Below are positions 16,690 to 26,020 of a DNA stretch of 64,000 nt, piece after piece. Below the pieces are notes generated by a model. It ran no database searches. It was not told the DNA's origin and was given only the letters and a program-made list of their open reading frames with translations. Numbering within the stretch: the stretch's first letter is position 1; each line of letters starts with the position of its first letter. Origin of the DNA: Aurantimonas endophytica (GTDB lineage: Bacteria; Pseudomonadota; Alphaproteobacteria; Rhizobiales; Rhizobiaceae); assembly GCF_014196845.1 (NCBI RefSeq), contig NZ_JACIEM010000002.1, positions 62,001 through 126,000 of the forward strand. Direction: 5' to 3'. Made by a program: the position numbers and the translations under genes.

Positions 16690-17544
16690 CTAGACGACCG
16701 GGTTGGCCAGGGTGCCGATGCCCGAGATGCTCACCTCCATGCGATCACCGGGCTGCAGATAACGGGGCGGCTTGAAGCCGATGCCGACGCCGGCCGGCGT
16801 GCCGGTGGCAATGATGTCGCCGGGCTGCAGCGTCATCGTCGCGGTCAACGTCTCGATGAGCGTCGGGATGTCGAAGATCAGGTCGGCGACCTTCGCCTTC
16901 TGCCGGACTTCGCCGTTGACCGTCGTGATGAGCTCCAGCTCGCGAACGTCGCCGAGCTCGTCGGCCGTGACGATCCAGGGCCCGAGCGGGCCGAACGTGT
17001 CGAGGCTCTTGCCGATGAGCCACTGATTGTGACGCTTCTGCAGCTCGCGCGAGGTGACGTCGTTGCAGACCGTGTAGCCGAAGACGTAGTCGTAGGCGTC
17101 GGCCTTGGCGACGCGGTGCGCCGTCTTGCCCATGACGATCGCCAGTTCGCCCTCGTAGTCGACCGTCGCCGTCGGATCGAGCGAAGCGTCGACCGCGTCG
17201 CCCTGGCCGACGAGGCAGGAACCGGCCTTCGCGAAGATCACGGGCTGCGAGGGCACCTCTTCCTTGGCGCTGGAATCGAAGCCGCTGCCGAAGAACTCCT
17301 TGGCATGGGCGTGGTAGTTCTTGCCGACGCAGAAGACCGCTGCACGGGGGGAGACGACCGGGGGCAGCAACTTGACTGCCGAAAGAGGGACGCGCTCCGA
17401 ACCGCCGTCCGCGCCGGCACCGTTCGCTTCGATGAGGGACAGCAGGGCGGGGCCCGTCTCACCTTCGTGGAGGACAACCACTTCCTCCCCGTCGACCCTT
17501 CCCAGGGCGGACCGGCCATCGAATTCGAATGCTGCAATCTTCAT
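16690..17544 (-). CDS. Fumarylacetoacetate hydrolase-family enzyme
   Basis: A 284-residue FAH-domain protein. Visible family elements are CVGKNYHAHAKEF, DYEGELAIVMGKTA (metal-binding Asp-Glu-Glu region), GYTVCNDVTSRELQ and IIATGTPAGVGIGFKPP. Members hydrolyse acylpyruvates, decarboxylate oxaloacetate or hydrate 2-oxo-pentenoates, so the exact reaction cannot be read. Start ATG 17544 has GAGGATTAG upstream. It is first in the operon with tctC and the TctA-TctB fusion, so it probably acts on the imported compound. Confidence 0.87.
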   Translation of the reverse strand: MKIAAFEFDGRSALGRVDGEEVVVLHEGETGPALLSLIEANGAGADGGSERVPLSAVKLLPPVVSPRAAVFCVGKNYHAHAKEFFGSGFDSSAKEEVPSQPVIFAKAGSCLVGQGDAVDASLDPTATVDYEGELAIVMGKTAHRVAKADAYDYVFGYTVCNDVTSRELQKRHNQWLIGKSLDTFGPLGPWIVTADELGDVRELELITTVNGEVRQKAKVADLIFDIPTLIETLTATMTLQPGDIIATGTPAGVGIGFKPPRYLQPGDRMEVSISGIGTLANPVV

Positions 17545-17595
17545 CTAATCCTCGTCGGAATCATGTTTTATCGATGAAACGAGAGACTAGCGTGA

Positions 17596-17607
17596 TTGAC
17601 TTGTCAA
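17596..17607. promoter_or_regulatory. Candidate GntR operator and -35 element
   Basis: TTGAC, TT, GTCAA forms a perfect 5-bp dyad in the gap between the FAH operon and the divergent GntR gene. Read leftward its first six bases are TTGACA, a consensus -35 hexamer for the operon, about 60 bases before its start. Position and symmetry suggest autoregulated control; if the GntR protein starts at 17574 the site would be coding. Confidence 0.4.
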
Positions 17608-17630
17608 GGCGGTTCGGCGAATTGTCGGGC

Positions 17631-18326
17631 ATGCAGTGGCCCACTCTCGACTCCGAACCCTCGCTCGTCGAACAGGCACTCGACCGGTTGCGTCGGGACA
17701 TCGTCGCCGGAACCCGCCAACCTGGCGAAAGGCTGCGGATCGAGCGGCTGCGCACGCTCTACGGCATCGGGCCGTCGCCCCTGCGCGAAGCCTTGCAGCG
17801 ACTGGCCGCGGACGGGCTGGTCATCGTGAACAGCAATCGCGGCTTCCAGGTCGCGCCACTCGACCCGCGCGAATTCCTCGACCTGAACCGGGCGCGCGTT
17901 GCGGTCGAGACGGCGGCATTGCGGCTATCGATCGAAATGGGCGAGGAGGAGTGGGAAGCAGGCGTTGTTGCCGCCGCCTATTCGCTGGAGAAGCAGGACC
18001 AGCTCCTGATTCGCGGCGAGCTTCAGGATTTCGACCGGTGGGAGCAGCTCAACAGCCGCTTTCACACGTCGCTGGTGGCTGCTTGCGGCAGCCGCTGGCT
18101 ACTCAAGCATCGCGGCATGCTGCAGGAGCAATGCGAGCGCTACCGCCGCGCGTCGGTCTACCATGCAAGGCTCGAACGCAACCTTCTTGAAGAGCATAAC
18201 GCGATCGCACAGGCGGTCCTCGCCCGCGACACGGAGACGGCCTGCAGGCTCGTCGCCGACCACTTCAACAGCACCGCAACGAATCTTGCGCAGCTGCTGG
18301 AGCAGCGCGACCGCAAGGCAGGCTGA
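17631..18326 (+). CDS. GntR-family regulator (FCD domain) of the tct operon
   Basis: A 231-residue FadR-type GntR protein: winged helix at about residues 10-75 (SLVEQALDRLRRDIVAG, IGPSPLREALQRLAADGLV) and an all-helical FCD ligand domain (about 90-215) with the expected metal-ligand pattern. It is divergent from the FAH-tctC-tctAB operon and is its likely repressor, released by the pathway substrate. Starts at 17631, 17574 or 17529 are all in frame; I prefer ATG 17631 because family members begin shortly before SLVEQ and because it leaves room for the divergent promoter and palindrome. Confidence 0.85.
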   Translation: MQWPTLDSEPSLVEQALDRLRRDIVAGTRQPGERLRIERLRTLYGIGPSPLREALQRLAADGLVIVNSNRGFQVAPLDPREFLDLNRARVAVETAALRLSIEMGEEEWEAGVVAAAYSLEKQDQLLIRGELQDFDRWEQLNSRFHTSLVAACGSRWLLKHRGMLQEQCERYRRASVYHARLERNLLEEHNAIAQAVLARDTETACRLVADHFNSTATNLAQLLEQRDRKAG

Positions 18327-18543
18327 ATCGGCGTATCGTCTTCCCACGGTTGTCGGCTGCGGCACCATCCGGCCCGGAGACATCTAATCTGGGCCGACGT
18401 CCTAGCGGCCTTGCGTCCAGCCCGCCGCTCGTTCCGACCTGTCGGCTGGGCGTTACCTGACCTTACAGCCTCCACGTCGGGATAATGGCGAAGGAATAGC
18501 CACTGCTATCGAACCTTATCCAATCCGCCAGAGGGCTATCGCC

Positions 18544-19395
18544 TCACGGATCCGGTTCCGTTCCGGATGCGATGCCGGCTGTCTCGTAGGGGCCCCCGAG
18601 CTGTGCCGACAGTTCCCGCCCCTCATCCAGCAGCGAAATGCGGATCCGGCCGACGAGTTCGGGGGTGAAACGGCTGACGGGCCCGGAGACGGCGAGCGCG
18701 CCCAGCAGGGCGATTTCGCCCCGGCGCCATCCGAAGATCGGCACTGCCGCGGCCGCGATTTCGGGATCACGTTCGCCGAACGAAAAGAGAGGGAGCGCCA
18801 TGCTCGGCTCGGGCGTGGCCGGACTTTTCCCGTCGCCCCGGTCGAACCGCGTCAGGACGTGCCCGGCCGCGCCCATGGCCAGGGGAAGCCGCTCTCCCTC
18901 CACGACGTGGTCGCGGACGGAATGGGCGGAATCTTCCCGGAACAGACAGATCCGTCTGTCACCCTCGCGGCGAAAGAAGGATGCGCTCTCGCCGATCGTT
19001 TCGAGAAGCCGCCTGAGGACCGGCCGGATCCGGTCTTCGATCCGCAGGGATTTCTGAAAGATCGATCCGAGCCGGAGAACCTCCGGCCCGATGGCAAAGC
19101 TCTTGTCCTCGAGCCGGACGAGATAATGGGCTGATTCCAGCGAGGCGCAGAGCCGCAAGATCGTGCTCTTGTAGAAGCCGGTTCGCGTCGCAAGCTCGGC
19201 CAGCGACAGGGAATGGTCGCCTTCGTCGAAGCACGCAAGCAGCGCCAGCGCGCGGTCCACCGATTCGACACCTGCCTGCGGCGTGCCTGCCTGCCGTTTC
19301 ACTGATGCCAAAGGTCCCTCGATCTCTTCCTGCTTCAACAAGGCTTGAGCGGACGTCGGCAAGTCAAGGAAGACCTGCCGGCACGTGACGATCAT
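18544..19395 (-). CDS. IclR-family transcriptional regulator
   Basis: A protein of about 283 residues with an IclR winged helix (VESVDRALALLACF, then LSLAELATRTGFYKSTILRL) and an IclR effector domain ending in FTPELVGRIRISLLDEGREL. It faces the ABC-enzyme operon starting at 19520 and probably controls it. The start is uncertain: ATG 19395 is used, GTG 19302 would give a more family-like length, and 19449 is also open. The last ~113 codons and the downstream flank have a second, decayed copy at 49366-49713. Confidence 0.85.
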   Translation of the reverse strand: MIVTCRQVFLDLPTSAQALLKQEEIEGPLASVKRQAGTPQAGVESVDRALALLACFDEGDHSLSLAELATRTGFYKSTILRLCASLESAHYLVRLEDKSFAIGPEVLRLGSIFQKSLRIEDRIRPVLRRLLETIGESASFFRREGDRRICLFREDSAHSVRDHVVEGERLPLAMGAAGHVLTRFDRGDGKSPATPEPSMALPLFSFGERDPEIAAAAVPIFGWRRGEIALLGALAVSGPVSRFTPELVGRIRISLLDEGRELSAQLGGPYETAGIASGTEPDP

Positions 19396-19460
19396 ACATC
19401 GGAGCGCGCCCTGTCCCGCTGCCACGGAGAAGAGGCTTGACGTCGCCAAAACCTGCCGTC

Positions 19461-19500
19461 ATTCTATCAAACAGAATAGCGTTCTGTCTAGTAGAACGCT
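19461..19500. promoter_or_regulatory. Double palindrome, candidate IclR operator
   Basis: Two adjacent inverted repeats lie between the IclR gene and the ABC operon: ATTCT-N7-AGAAT at 19461-19477 and AGCGTTCT-N7-AGAACGCT at 19478-19500, the latter a perfect 8-bp dyad. Both share the core TTCT/AGAA with equal spacing, as expected for a regulator binding as paired dimers. Confidence 0.6.
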
Positions 19501-19519
19501 ACGACAACGGGAGGTGTCG

Positions 19520-20539
19520 ATGCCATTCATGAAATCCTTGTCGGCTGCGCTGATGGCGGCCACGCTTCTGACCTCGGCGGCGCAGGCGGAGCCGGAGCAG
19601 AAGGACGTCACGATCGCGGTGGGAGGCAAGGTCGCGCTCTATTATCTGCCGCTCAATATCGCCGACCTGAAGGGCTACTTCGCCGACGAGGGGCTCAACG
19701 TCCAGATCGTCGACTTCCAGGGCGGATCGAAGTCGGTGCAGGCCGTGGTGGGTGGCAGCGCGGACGTTCTTTCCTCGTCCTTCGAGCACGTGGTCAACCT
19801 GCAGGCGCTGGGCCGGGACTTCGTCGGCATCGTTCTGCAGGGTCGCTATCCGGGCTTTGCGCTCAGCGTCACGCCGGAGCTCGGCGAGACCTGGACGTCG
19901 GCGGCCGACCTGAAGGGCAAGAAGGTCGGCGTCACCGCGCCGGGTTCGAGCACCAACGCCATGGTGAACCTGCTCCTGAAGAAGGCGGGGCTGACGCCGG
20001 ACGACGTGGCGATCATCGGCATCGGCGCTGGTGCCGGCGTTCTCGCAGCCGTCCAGCAGGGCCAGGTCGATGCGGTCGTGCAGGCCGATCCGGCGACGAC
20101 ACTGCTCGTCGACGAGGGGCTGGCCAAGGTGGTCGTCGACACGCGCACCGCCGAGGGATCGCAGGAAGTCTATGGCGGCCCCATGCCGGCAGCTTCCCTT
20201 TCGGTGCCGCAGGACTTCGCGGAGGAGAACCCCGAGACGGTCCAGGCCCTGGTCAACGCCATGGAGAATTCGCTGCAGTTCCTGCAGACGGCGACCGCCG
20301 AGGAAATCCTCGAGGTCCTTCCTTCCGAGATGATGGTCGGTGGTGACCGGGACGCGTATCTGAAGATGATCGAGGCGGTTCGCCCGTCCTACTCGCCGGA
20401 CGGCCGGTTCACCGACGAGGCCATGAACACCGTTCTCGCCGTGATGAAGGAGGAGAACGAGGCCGTCGGAAACGCCGAGATCGACATGGACGCGACCTAC
20501 ACGAACGAGTTCATCGACAAGGCGATCGCAGGCGAATGA
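19520..20539 (+). CDS. NitT/TauT-type ABC transporter substrate-binding protein
   Basis: A 339-residue protein with signal peptide (SLSAALMAATLLTSAAQA) and the NMT1/SsuA-like fold: YYLPLNIADLKGYFADEGLN, FQGGSKSVQAVVGGSADVL, DLKGKKVGVTAPGS. Such proteins bind sulfonates, nitrate, pyrimidine precursors or aromatic acids, and the ligand here is unknown. Start ATG 19520 follows GGAGGTG. It opens a long rightward operon (to 25864 at least) with ATGA overlaps, under the IclR gene's probable control. Confidence 0.88.
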   Translation: MPFMKSLSAALMAATLLTSAAQAEPEQKDVTIAVGGKVALYYLPLNIADLKGYFADEGLNVQIVDFQGGSKSVQAVVGGSADVLSSSFEHVVNLQALGRDFVGIVLQGRYPGFALSVTPELGETWTSAADLKGKKVGVTAPGSSTNAMVNLLLKKAGLTPDDVAIIGIGAGAGVLAAVQQGQVDAVVQADPATTLLVDEGLAKVVVDTRTAEGSQEVYGGPMPAASLSVPQDFAEENPETVQALVNAMENSLQFLQTATAEEILEVLPSEMMVGGDRDAYLKMIEAVRPSYSPDGRFTDEAMNTVLAVMKEENEAVGNAEIDMDATYTNEFIDKAIAGE

Positions 20540-21396
20540 ACAGTCAGCCTTCTGCGGAAGGCAGGGCGGATTTCGCGAGGGCAGGGGCGGCGATCGAGCC
20601 GGCCTTGCTGCTCGAAAACGTCGTCTGCACCTTCCCCTCACGCGAAAATCCCAACGGCACCTACTGTGCCGTCTCGGACACGACGATCAGCATCGCCGAA
20701 GGCGAGTTCGTTTCGATTGTCGGTCCGACCGGTTGTGGCAAGTCCACGCTGCTGAACGTCGCCTCGGGCCTGCTCGACGCGACGTCGGGGCGAGTGGAGT
20801 GCCGCGGCGCGCCTGTCGCCGGCATCAATCGGCATGCCGGTTACATGTTCCAGAGCGATGCGCTGATGCCTTGGCGCACGGCGCTGGAGAACGTCGTGGC
20901 CGGCCTGGAGTTTGCCGGAGTCGCCAAACGCGAGGCCGAGGATCGGGGAAGGGCATGGATGGCGCGGGTCGGCCTGTCCGGCTTCGAGCATTCCTATCCT
21001 CATCACATGTCCGGCGGCATGCGAAAGCGCGTGGCTCTCGCGCAGATGCTGATCCTCGATCCGGCGATCATCATGATGGATGAGCCCTTCAGTGCGCTTG
21101 ACGTCCAGACCCGGCAGTTGATGGAGAACGAACTCCTCGATCTGTGGTCGGCGGACCGCAAGTCGGTGATGTTCATCACCCACGATCTGGAAGAGGCGAT
21201 CGCGCTTTCCGACCGTGTCATCTGCCTGTCCGCCGGGCCCGGCACGCATCCGATCGGCGAGTTCGTGGTCAACCTGCCACGTCCGCGCAACGTCGCCGAA
21301 ATCAGTCACAGCCCCGAGTTCCAGAGGATCCAGCGAGAGATCTGGGAGGTTCTTCGGCAAGAGGTGCTCAAAGGCTATGCCCAGAACAAGAAGTGA
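20536..21396 (+). CDS. NitT/TauT-type ABC transporter ATPase
   Basis: A 286-residue ABC ATPase overlapping the binding-protein gene by ATGA. Walker A GPTGCGKST, Q-loop YMFQSDALMPWRT, signature MSGGMRKRVALAQ and Walker B IIMMDEPFSALD are all present, followed by the switch His in THDLEEAI. The MSGGM form of the signature is typical for the SsuB/TauB group. It pairs with the permease that follows. Confidence 0.92.
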   Translation: MNSQPSAEGRADFARAGAAIEPALLLENVVCTFPSRENPNGTYCAVSDTTISIAEGEFVSIVGPTGCGKSTLLNVASGLLDATSGRVECRGAPVAGINRHAGYMFQSDALMPWRTALENVVAGLEFAGVAKREAEDRGRAWMARVGLSGFEHSYPHHMSGGMRKRVALAQMLILDPAIIMMDEPFSALDVQTRQLMENELLDLWSADRKSVMFITHDLEEAIALSDRVICLSAGPGTHPIGEFVVNLPRPRNVAEISHSPEFQRIQREIWEVLRQEVLKGYAQNKK

Positions 21397-22258
21397 GACG
21401 GCGGTCGCAGGAGGTATTGCTCCCACGACGACCGCCGGAGGCGAACCGCGCGTGGCAAAACGGCGTGCATCCGCCCCTACCCGGCTAAGGATGAGCATCT
21501 ACCATATCGCGATCTTCCTGACGGTGCTGCTCGCCTGGAAGCTGACCGTCGAAACCCAGCTGATGGATTCCTTCTTCATCGGGGATCCGGTCCTGGTCTT
21601 CGGCAAGATCGTCAACTGGTTCGCTTCCGGAGACGTGTTCCGCCATCTGTGGGTGACGCTGGTCGAGACGCTGGTCGCCTTCGGCATCGGCTCGGTCCTC
21701 GGCCTCGTCGTCGGTCTCTGGCTGGCGCTCAGCCCCCTGGCCTCGCAGCTGTCCTCGCCGTACATCAAGGGCTTCAACGCCATGCCGCGGGTGATCCTGG
21801 CGCCGATCTTCTCGGTGTGGTTCGGGCTCGGCATGACGTCCAAGATCGCGCTCGGCATCACGCTGGTGTTCTTCGTGGTGTTCTTCAACGTCTACCAGGG
21901 CGTGCGCGAGGTCAGTCCCGTGGTGCTGGCCAACGCCAAGATGCTCGGCGCTTCCAAGCGGCAGCTGCTGCGCAGCGTCTACATTCCCTCGGCGATGAGC
22001 TGGGTGTTCTCCAGCCTGCACACGGCGGTCGGCATGGCATTCGTCGGTGCGGTCATCGGCGAGTACATGGGGTCGGCCGCCGGCATGGGATACCTGATCC
22101 TGCAGGCCGAATCCGTCTTCGACATCAACGGCGTCTTCGCCGGTGTCATCATCCTCACCTTCTTCGCGATCGCGCTGGATTACGGCGTCGGGTTCGTCGA
22201 GCGCAAATTGCTCCACTGGCAGCCTCGCGAAGCCAGGACAATCGGAGACACGGCATGA
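21377..22258 (+). CDS. NitT/TauT-type ABC transporter permease
   Basis: An integral membrane protein of about 293 residues with six or so hydrophobic segments and the BPD_transp_1 EAA loop (LANAKMLGASKRQLLRSVYI). ATG 21377 overlaps the ATPase gene by 20 bases; ATG 21491 (MSIYHIAIF), directly at the first membrane segment, is a reasonable alternative, since residues before it are polar and low in family similarity. It ends with an ATGA overlap onto the reductase gene. Confidence 0.9.
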   Translation: MPRTRSETAVAGGIAPTTTAGGEPRVAKRRASAPTRLRMSIYHIAIFLTVLLAWKLTVETQLMDSFFIGDPVLVFGKIVNWFASGDVFRHLWVTLVETLVAFGIGSVLGLVVGLWLALSPLASQLSSPYIKGFNAMPRVILAPIFSVWFGLGMTSKIALGITLVFFVVFFNVYQGVREVSPVVLANAKMLGASKRQLLRSVYIPSAMSWVFSSLHTAVGMAFVGAVIGEYMGSAAGMGYLILQAESVFDINGVFAGVIILTFFAIALDYGVGFVERKLLHWQPREARTIGDTA

Positions 22259-23274
22259 GCCGCACCAACCGACAGATCACCTACGCGAAGGTGCCGGACG
22301 GCACGCCGACGCTCGACTGCTTCGCCCTCGTCGAGAACGCCGTGCCGGATCTCCAGGAAGGTCAGGTCCTGGTGGCCAACCGCTTCCTGTCCGTCGACCC
22401 CTACATCCGGATGCGCATGGAGCGGCGCGACTCCTACGCGCCGGTCATGACGGTCGGCTCGACCATGGTCGGGCGGACCGCCGGCGAGGTGATCGACAGC
22501 CGCTGCCTCGACCTGCCGGTCGGCACCCATGTCGTCGGGCGCCTCGGCTGGCAGGATTACTCGGTAGCCACGCCCTCAGAACTTGAGCGGATCGACACCG
22601 CCAAGGCGCCGATGAACGCCTATCTCGGCGCACTCGGCTCGACCGGCATTACCGCCTGGGTCGGCCTGACCCAGTTCGGACGTCCGCAAGCGGGCGAGAC
22701 AGTCCTGGTCTCGGCCGCCGCGGGTGCGGTCGGCAGCGTGGTCGGCCAGCTGGCGAAGCGGCTTGGTTGCCGCGCCGTGGGCATCGCCGGCGGCGCCGAA
22801 AAATGCGCGTTCGTGCGCCGGGAATACCGCTTCGACGCCTGCGTCGACTACAAGGCGCCGGATTTCGCCGAGCAGTTGGCCGCAGCCGCGGGCGAGGGAT
22901 ACGACGTCTATTTCGACAATGTCGGCGGGCCGATCTTCGACGCCGTCCTGCCGCTGATGCGGCTCTTCGGCCGTATCCCGGTCTGCGGGCTCGTCTCCCA
23001 GTACAACGCGACCGAGCCCTATGGCGTGAAGAACCTGCGCGAGGTCTTCAACAAGCGGCTGACCCTGCGCGGTTTCGTTCTCTCCGACCACAAGGATCTG
23101 TGGCCGCAGGCCGTCGCGGAGCTGCAGGCCGCCTATGGCGACGGCTCGCTGGTGCATCGCGACACCATCACGGATGGCCTCGAGAACGCGCCGCAGGCCT
23201 TCATCGACATGCTGGCGGGCGCCAGCGTCGGCAAGCAGCTGGTCCGCATTTCCGCCGGAGAGGGCGCGCGATGA
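22255..23274 (+). CDS. MDR-family NADP-dependent oxidoreductase
   Basis: A 339-residue zinc-free medium-chain reductase of the leukotriene B4 dehydrogenase/CurA type: substrate domain (LSVDPYIRMRM) and Rossmann domain (VSAAAGAVGSVVGQLAKRLG). The family reduces the C=C of enals and enones with NADPH. It overlaps both the permease and the aldehyde dehydrogenase by ATGA, so it belongs to the same catabolic unit. Substrate not deducible. Confidence 0.88.
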   Translation: MSRTNRQITYAKVPDGTPTLDCFALVENAVPDLQEGQVLVANRFLSVDPYIRMRMERRDSYAPVMTVGSTMVGRTAGEVIDSRCLDLPVGTHVVGRLGWQDYSVATPSELERIDTAKAPMNAYLGALGSTGITAWVGLTQFGRPQAGETVLVSAAAGAVGSVVGQLAKRLGCRAVGIAGGAEKCAFVRREYRFDACVDYKAPDFAEQLAAAAGEGYDVYFDNVGGPIFDAVLPLMRLFGRIPVCGLVSQYNATEPYGVKNLREVFNKRLTLRGFVLSDHKDLWPQAVAELQAAYGDGSLVHRDTITDGLENAPQAFIDMLAGASVGKQLVRISAGEGAR

Positions 23275-24755
23275 CCGAGAGCCCGAACGTCGCCCGTCTC
23301 TATATCGACGGGACCTGGCGCCACGCGACCGGCAACGCGACCGCGGCGGTCATCAACCCGGCGACTGAAGGCGAGATGGGCCGGGTCTGCCGGGCCCAGG
23401 CCGAAGACCTCGATGCCGCGCTCGAGGCCGCCGCTCGCGGCTTCGAGATATGGCGGAACACCACCGCCTACGAGCGCGCCAGGATCATCCGGCGCGCCGT
23501 CGACATCATCCGCACGCGCAAATCCGACATTGCCCGCCTGATGACGCTGGAGCAGGGCAAGCCTCTCGCCGAGGCGGAGGGCGAGATCGCCACCAGCGCC
23601 GACAATACCGAGTGGATGGCGGAGGAAGCGCTGCATGCCTGTGGCCGCGTGCTGCCGCGCCGCACCGCGGGGACCGACCAGATCGTCCGCCGCGAGCCCG
23701 TCGGGCCGGTGGCCGCCTTCTGCCCGTGGAATTTCCCGGCCCTCACGCCGATGCGCAAGATTGCCGGCGCACTCGCCGCCGGCTGCTCGATCATCGTGAA
23801 GCCGTCCGAGGAAACACCCTTCACCGCCGTTGCCCTCGTAGAGGCCTTCGCCGAGGCGGGCGTGCCGGCCGGCGTGATCAATCTGGTGTTCGGCCGGGCG
23901 TCGCAGGTCAGCCAGCATCTGATCGCCTCGCCGATCATCCGCAAGATCACCTTCACCGGATCGACGCCCATCGGAAAGCTTCTTCTGGCGCAGGCAGCCG
24001 AAGGCGTGAAGCGCGCCACCATGGAGCTCGGCGGCCACGCGCCGGTCGTCGTCTACGACGACGTGGACGTGCCGGCGGCAGCCCGGCTCGCCGTCACGGC
24101 GAAGTTCCGCAATGCCGGGCAGGTCTGCACCAGCCCGACACGCTTCTACGTCCAGTCCGGTATCTACCGGGAGTTCGTCGATGCCTTCCGCGAGGCCGCG
24201 AGCGCCCTCAAGGTCGGTGATGGACTGACCGACGGTGTCCAGATGGGACCCGTGGCCAATGCCCGTGCCCTGGAGACGGCCGAGGCCTTCGTGGCGGATG
24301 CGCGAAGCGTCGGTGCCCGGGTCGAGTGCGGCGGGGCCCGGATCGGCGAGCGCGGTTATTTCTATCAGCCCACCGTCCTCTCGGACGTGCCGGATGCGGC
24401 GCGGATCATGAGTGACGAACCCTTCGGCCCGATCGCGCCGCTCGCCGTGTTCGAGAGCGAGAACGAGGTCAAGGACAAGGTCAACGGCCTTCCCTTCGGT
24501 TTGGCCGCCTACGTCATGACCCGCTCGCTGAAGCGTGCGACCGAGATGTCCGAGGCGCTGGAAGCCGGGATGGTCGTGGTCAACGGCTTCACCGTGTCGA
24601 CGCCCGCCTCGCCTTTCGGCGGCGTGAAGGAGAGCGGCTACGGCTCGGAAGGCGGCTCGGAGGGCCTCGACTCCTATCTCGTGACCAAATCGATCACCAC
24701 GCGCTTCGGCGGTGTCGATCTCGATCCGGCCAACGGCAGGGAAACCGCACGATGA
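23271..24755 (+). CDS. NAD(P)-dependent aldehyde dehydrogenase, succinate-semialdehyde dehydrogenase type
   Basis: A 494-residue ALDH-superfamily enzyme. Visible: PWNFPALTPMRKIAGALAAG (cofactor-binding), FTGSTPIGK, the catalytic glutamate in MELGGHAPVVV, and the catalytic cysteine in NAGQVCTSPTRFYV, with SPFGGVKESGYGSEGG near the end. Closest in character to the succinate-semialdehyde/glutarate-semialdehyde group. It overlaps its neighbours on both sides and together with the next gene makes an alcohol-to-acid oxidation pair. Confidence 0.9.
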   Translation: MTESPNVARLYIDGTWRHATGNATAAVINPATEGEMGRVCRAQAEDLDAALEAAARGFEIWRNTTAYERARIIRRAVDIIRTRKSDIARLMTLEQGKPLAEAEGEIATSADNTEWMAEEALHACGRVLPRRTAGTDQIVRREPVGPVAAFCPWNFPALTPMRKIAGALAAGCSIIVKPSEETPFTAVALVEAFAEAGVPAGVINLVFGRASQVSQHLIASPIIRKITFTGSTPIGKLLLAQAAEGVKRATMELGGHAPVVVYDDVDVPAAARLAVTAKFRNAGQVCTSPTRFYVQSGIYREFVDAFREAASALKVGDGLTDGVQMGPVANARALETAEAFVADARSVGARVECGGARIGERGYFYQPTVLSDVPDAARIMSDEPFGPIAPLAVFESENEVKDKVNGLPFGLAAYVMTRSLKRATEMSEALEAGMVVVNGFTVSTPASPFGGVKESGYGSEGGSEGLDSYLVTKSITTRFGGVDLDPANGRETAR

Positions 24756-25864
24756 GCATTCTGCGCTTCAACACCAAGGTGTTCTTCGACTTCGGTGCCC
24801 GCCGCGAGCTGGCCGGGGAGCTTGCCGCCCTCGGCATCGAACGCCCGCTGTTCATAACCGACAAGGGCATTGTCGCGGCCGGGGTCCTCGACCAGGCTCT
24901 GGAAAGCTGGTCCGGCGACCGTCCGATCTTCGACGCGACGCCCCCGAACCCGACCGAGGCCGCCGCTCTCGCCGGCGCCGCGCTCTATCGGGAGCGCGAC
25001 TGTGACGGCATCGTCGGGATCGGTGGCGGTGCATCGCTCGATCTGGCAAAGGCCGTCGCGATCCTGACGACCAATCCCCACCCGCTGTGGGATTTCTGCA
25101 ATCGCCACGCCCAGCCGCGTTCGATCATCGACCCCGCGCGGCTCGTGCTCGTGCCGACGACCTCCGGCAGCGGCAGCGAGGTCGGGCGATCCGCGGTGAT
25201 GATCTTCGACAACGGCGTGAAGGCCGGTGTCGGCTGCCCGACAATCGTCACAGCGGCGATCTGCGACCCGGAGCTGACGCTCGGCCTGCCGCCGTCGCTG
25301 ACGGCCGCGACGGGTACCGATGCGCTGTCTCACTGCGTCGAGACCTTCTGTTCGCCCACCGTCAACCCGCCGGCCGACGCGATCGCGCTCGATGGGTTGC
25401 GCCGCATCGTGGCCGCCATCGAGCGGGCATGCGCAAACGGTCAGGACCGCGACGCGCGCTGGGACATGATGATGGGCTCGGTCGAAGGCGCGATCGCGTT
25501 CCAGAAGGGCATGGGCGCCGTCCATGCCCTCTCGCACCCGCTCGGCGCTTACGGTTTCCACCATGGCACGCTCAACGCGATCCTGCTGCCGCATGTCGTC
25601 GCGCACAATCGGGATCATATCGGTGCCGCCAAATGCGCCGCCATGCGCGACGCGATGGGACTGGCGGGCGACGCTGACCTGCCCGCCGCCTTCGATGCCC
25701 TCAACGCCCGGATCGGCGTGCCGAGGACGCTGTCGGCGATCGGCGCCGACCCGGCGACCTTCGACGCCGTCGCCGAGGCGGCCCTCAGCGACAACGCCCA
25801 CAAGACCAACCCCCGGCCAACGACGGCGGCCGACTATCGGCGTCTGCTCGATGCGGCCTTCTGA
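24752..25864 (+). CDS. Iron-containing alcohol dehydrogenase
   Basis: A 370-residue group III alcohol dehydrogenase: GIGGGASLDLAKAVAIL (NAD-binding), TTSGSGSEVG, and metal ligands in GTDALSHCVETF, GAVHALSHPLGA and FHHGTLNAILLPHV, spaced as in the family. Related enzymes include 4-hydroxybutyrate dehydrogenase and maleylacetate reductase. It overlaps the ALDH by ATGA, which suggests conversion of a hydroxy acid to its semialdehyde and then a diacid. Confidence 0.9.
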   Translation: MSILRFNTKVFFDFGARRELAGELAALGIERPLFITDKGIVAAGVLDQALESWSGDRPIFDATPPNPTEAAALAGAALYRERDCDGIVGIGGGASLDLAKAVAILTTNPHPLWDFCNRHAQPRSIIDPARLVLVPTTSGSGSEVGRSAVMIFDNGVKAGVGCPTIVTAAICDPELTLGLPPSLTAATGTDALSHCVETFCSPTVNPPADAIALDGLRRIVAAIERACANGQDRDARWDMMMGSVEGAIAFQKGMGAVHALSHPLGAYGFHHGTLNAILLPHVVAHNRDHIGAAKCAAMRDAMGLAGDADLPAAFDALNARIGVPRTLSAIGADPATFDAVAEAALSDNAHKTNPRPTTAADYRRLLDAAF

Positions 25865-26020
25865 TCGCCTCGCCCGCCGGTCGGCGGGAAATCAGCGGGT
25901 GCCGACAGGGGCGTGTCCGCCGGTACTGAACCCGCATCGTTCGGCCGCCGCGGCGCGCCTGGCTGCCGACGGCGACCGCCGTGAAGGCCGCCGCCGCTTG
26001 GCGCCCGAGCTGGAGTGATC

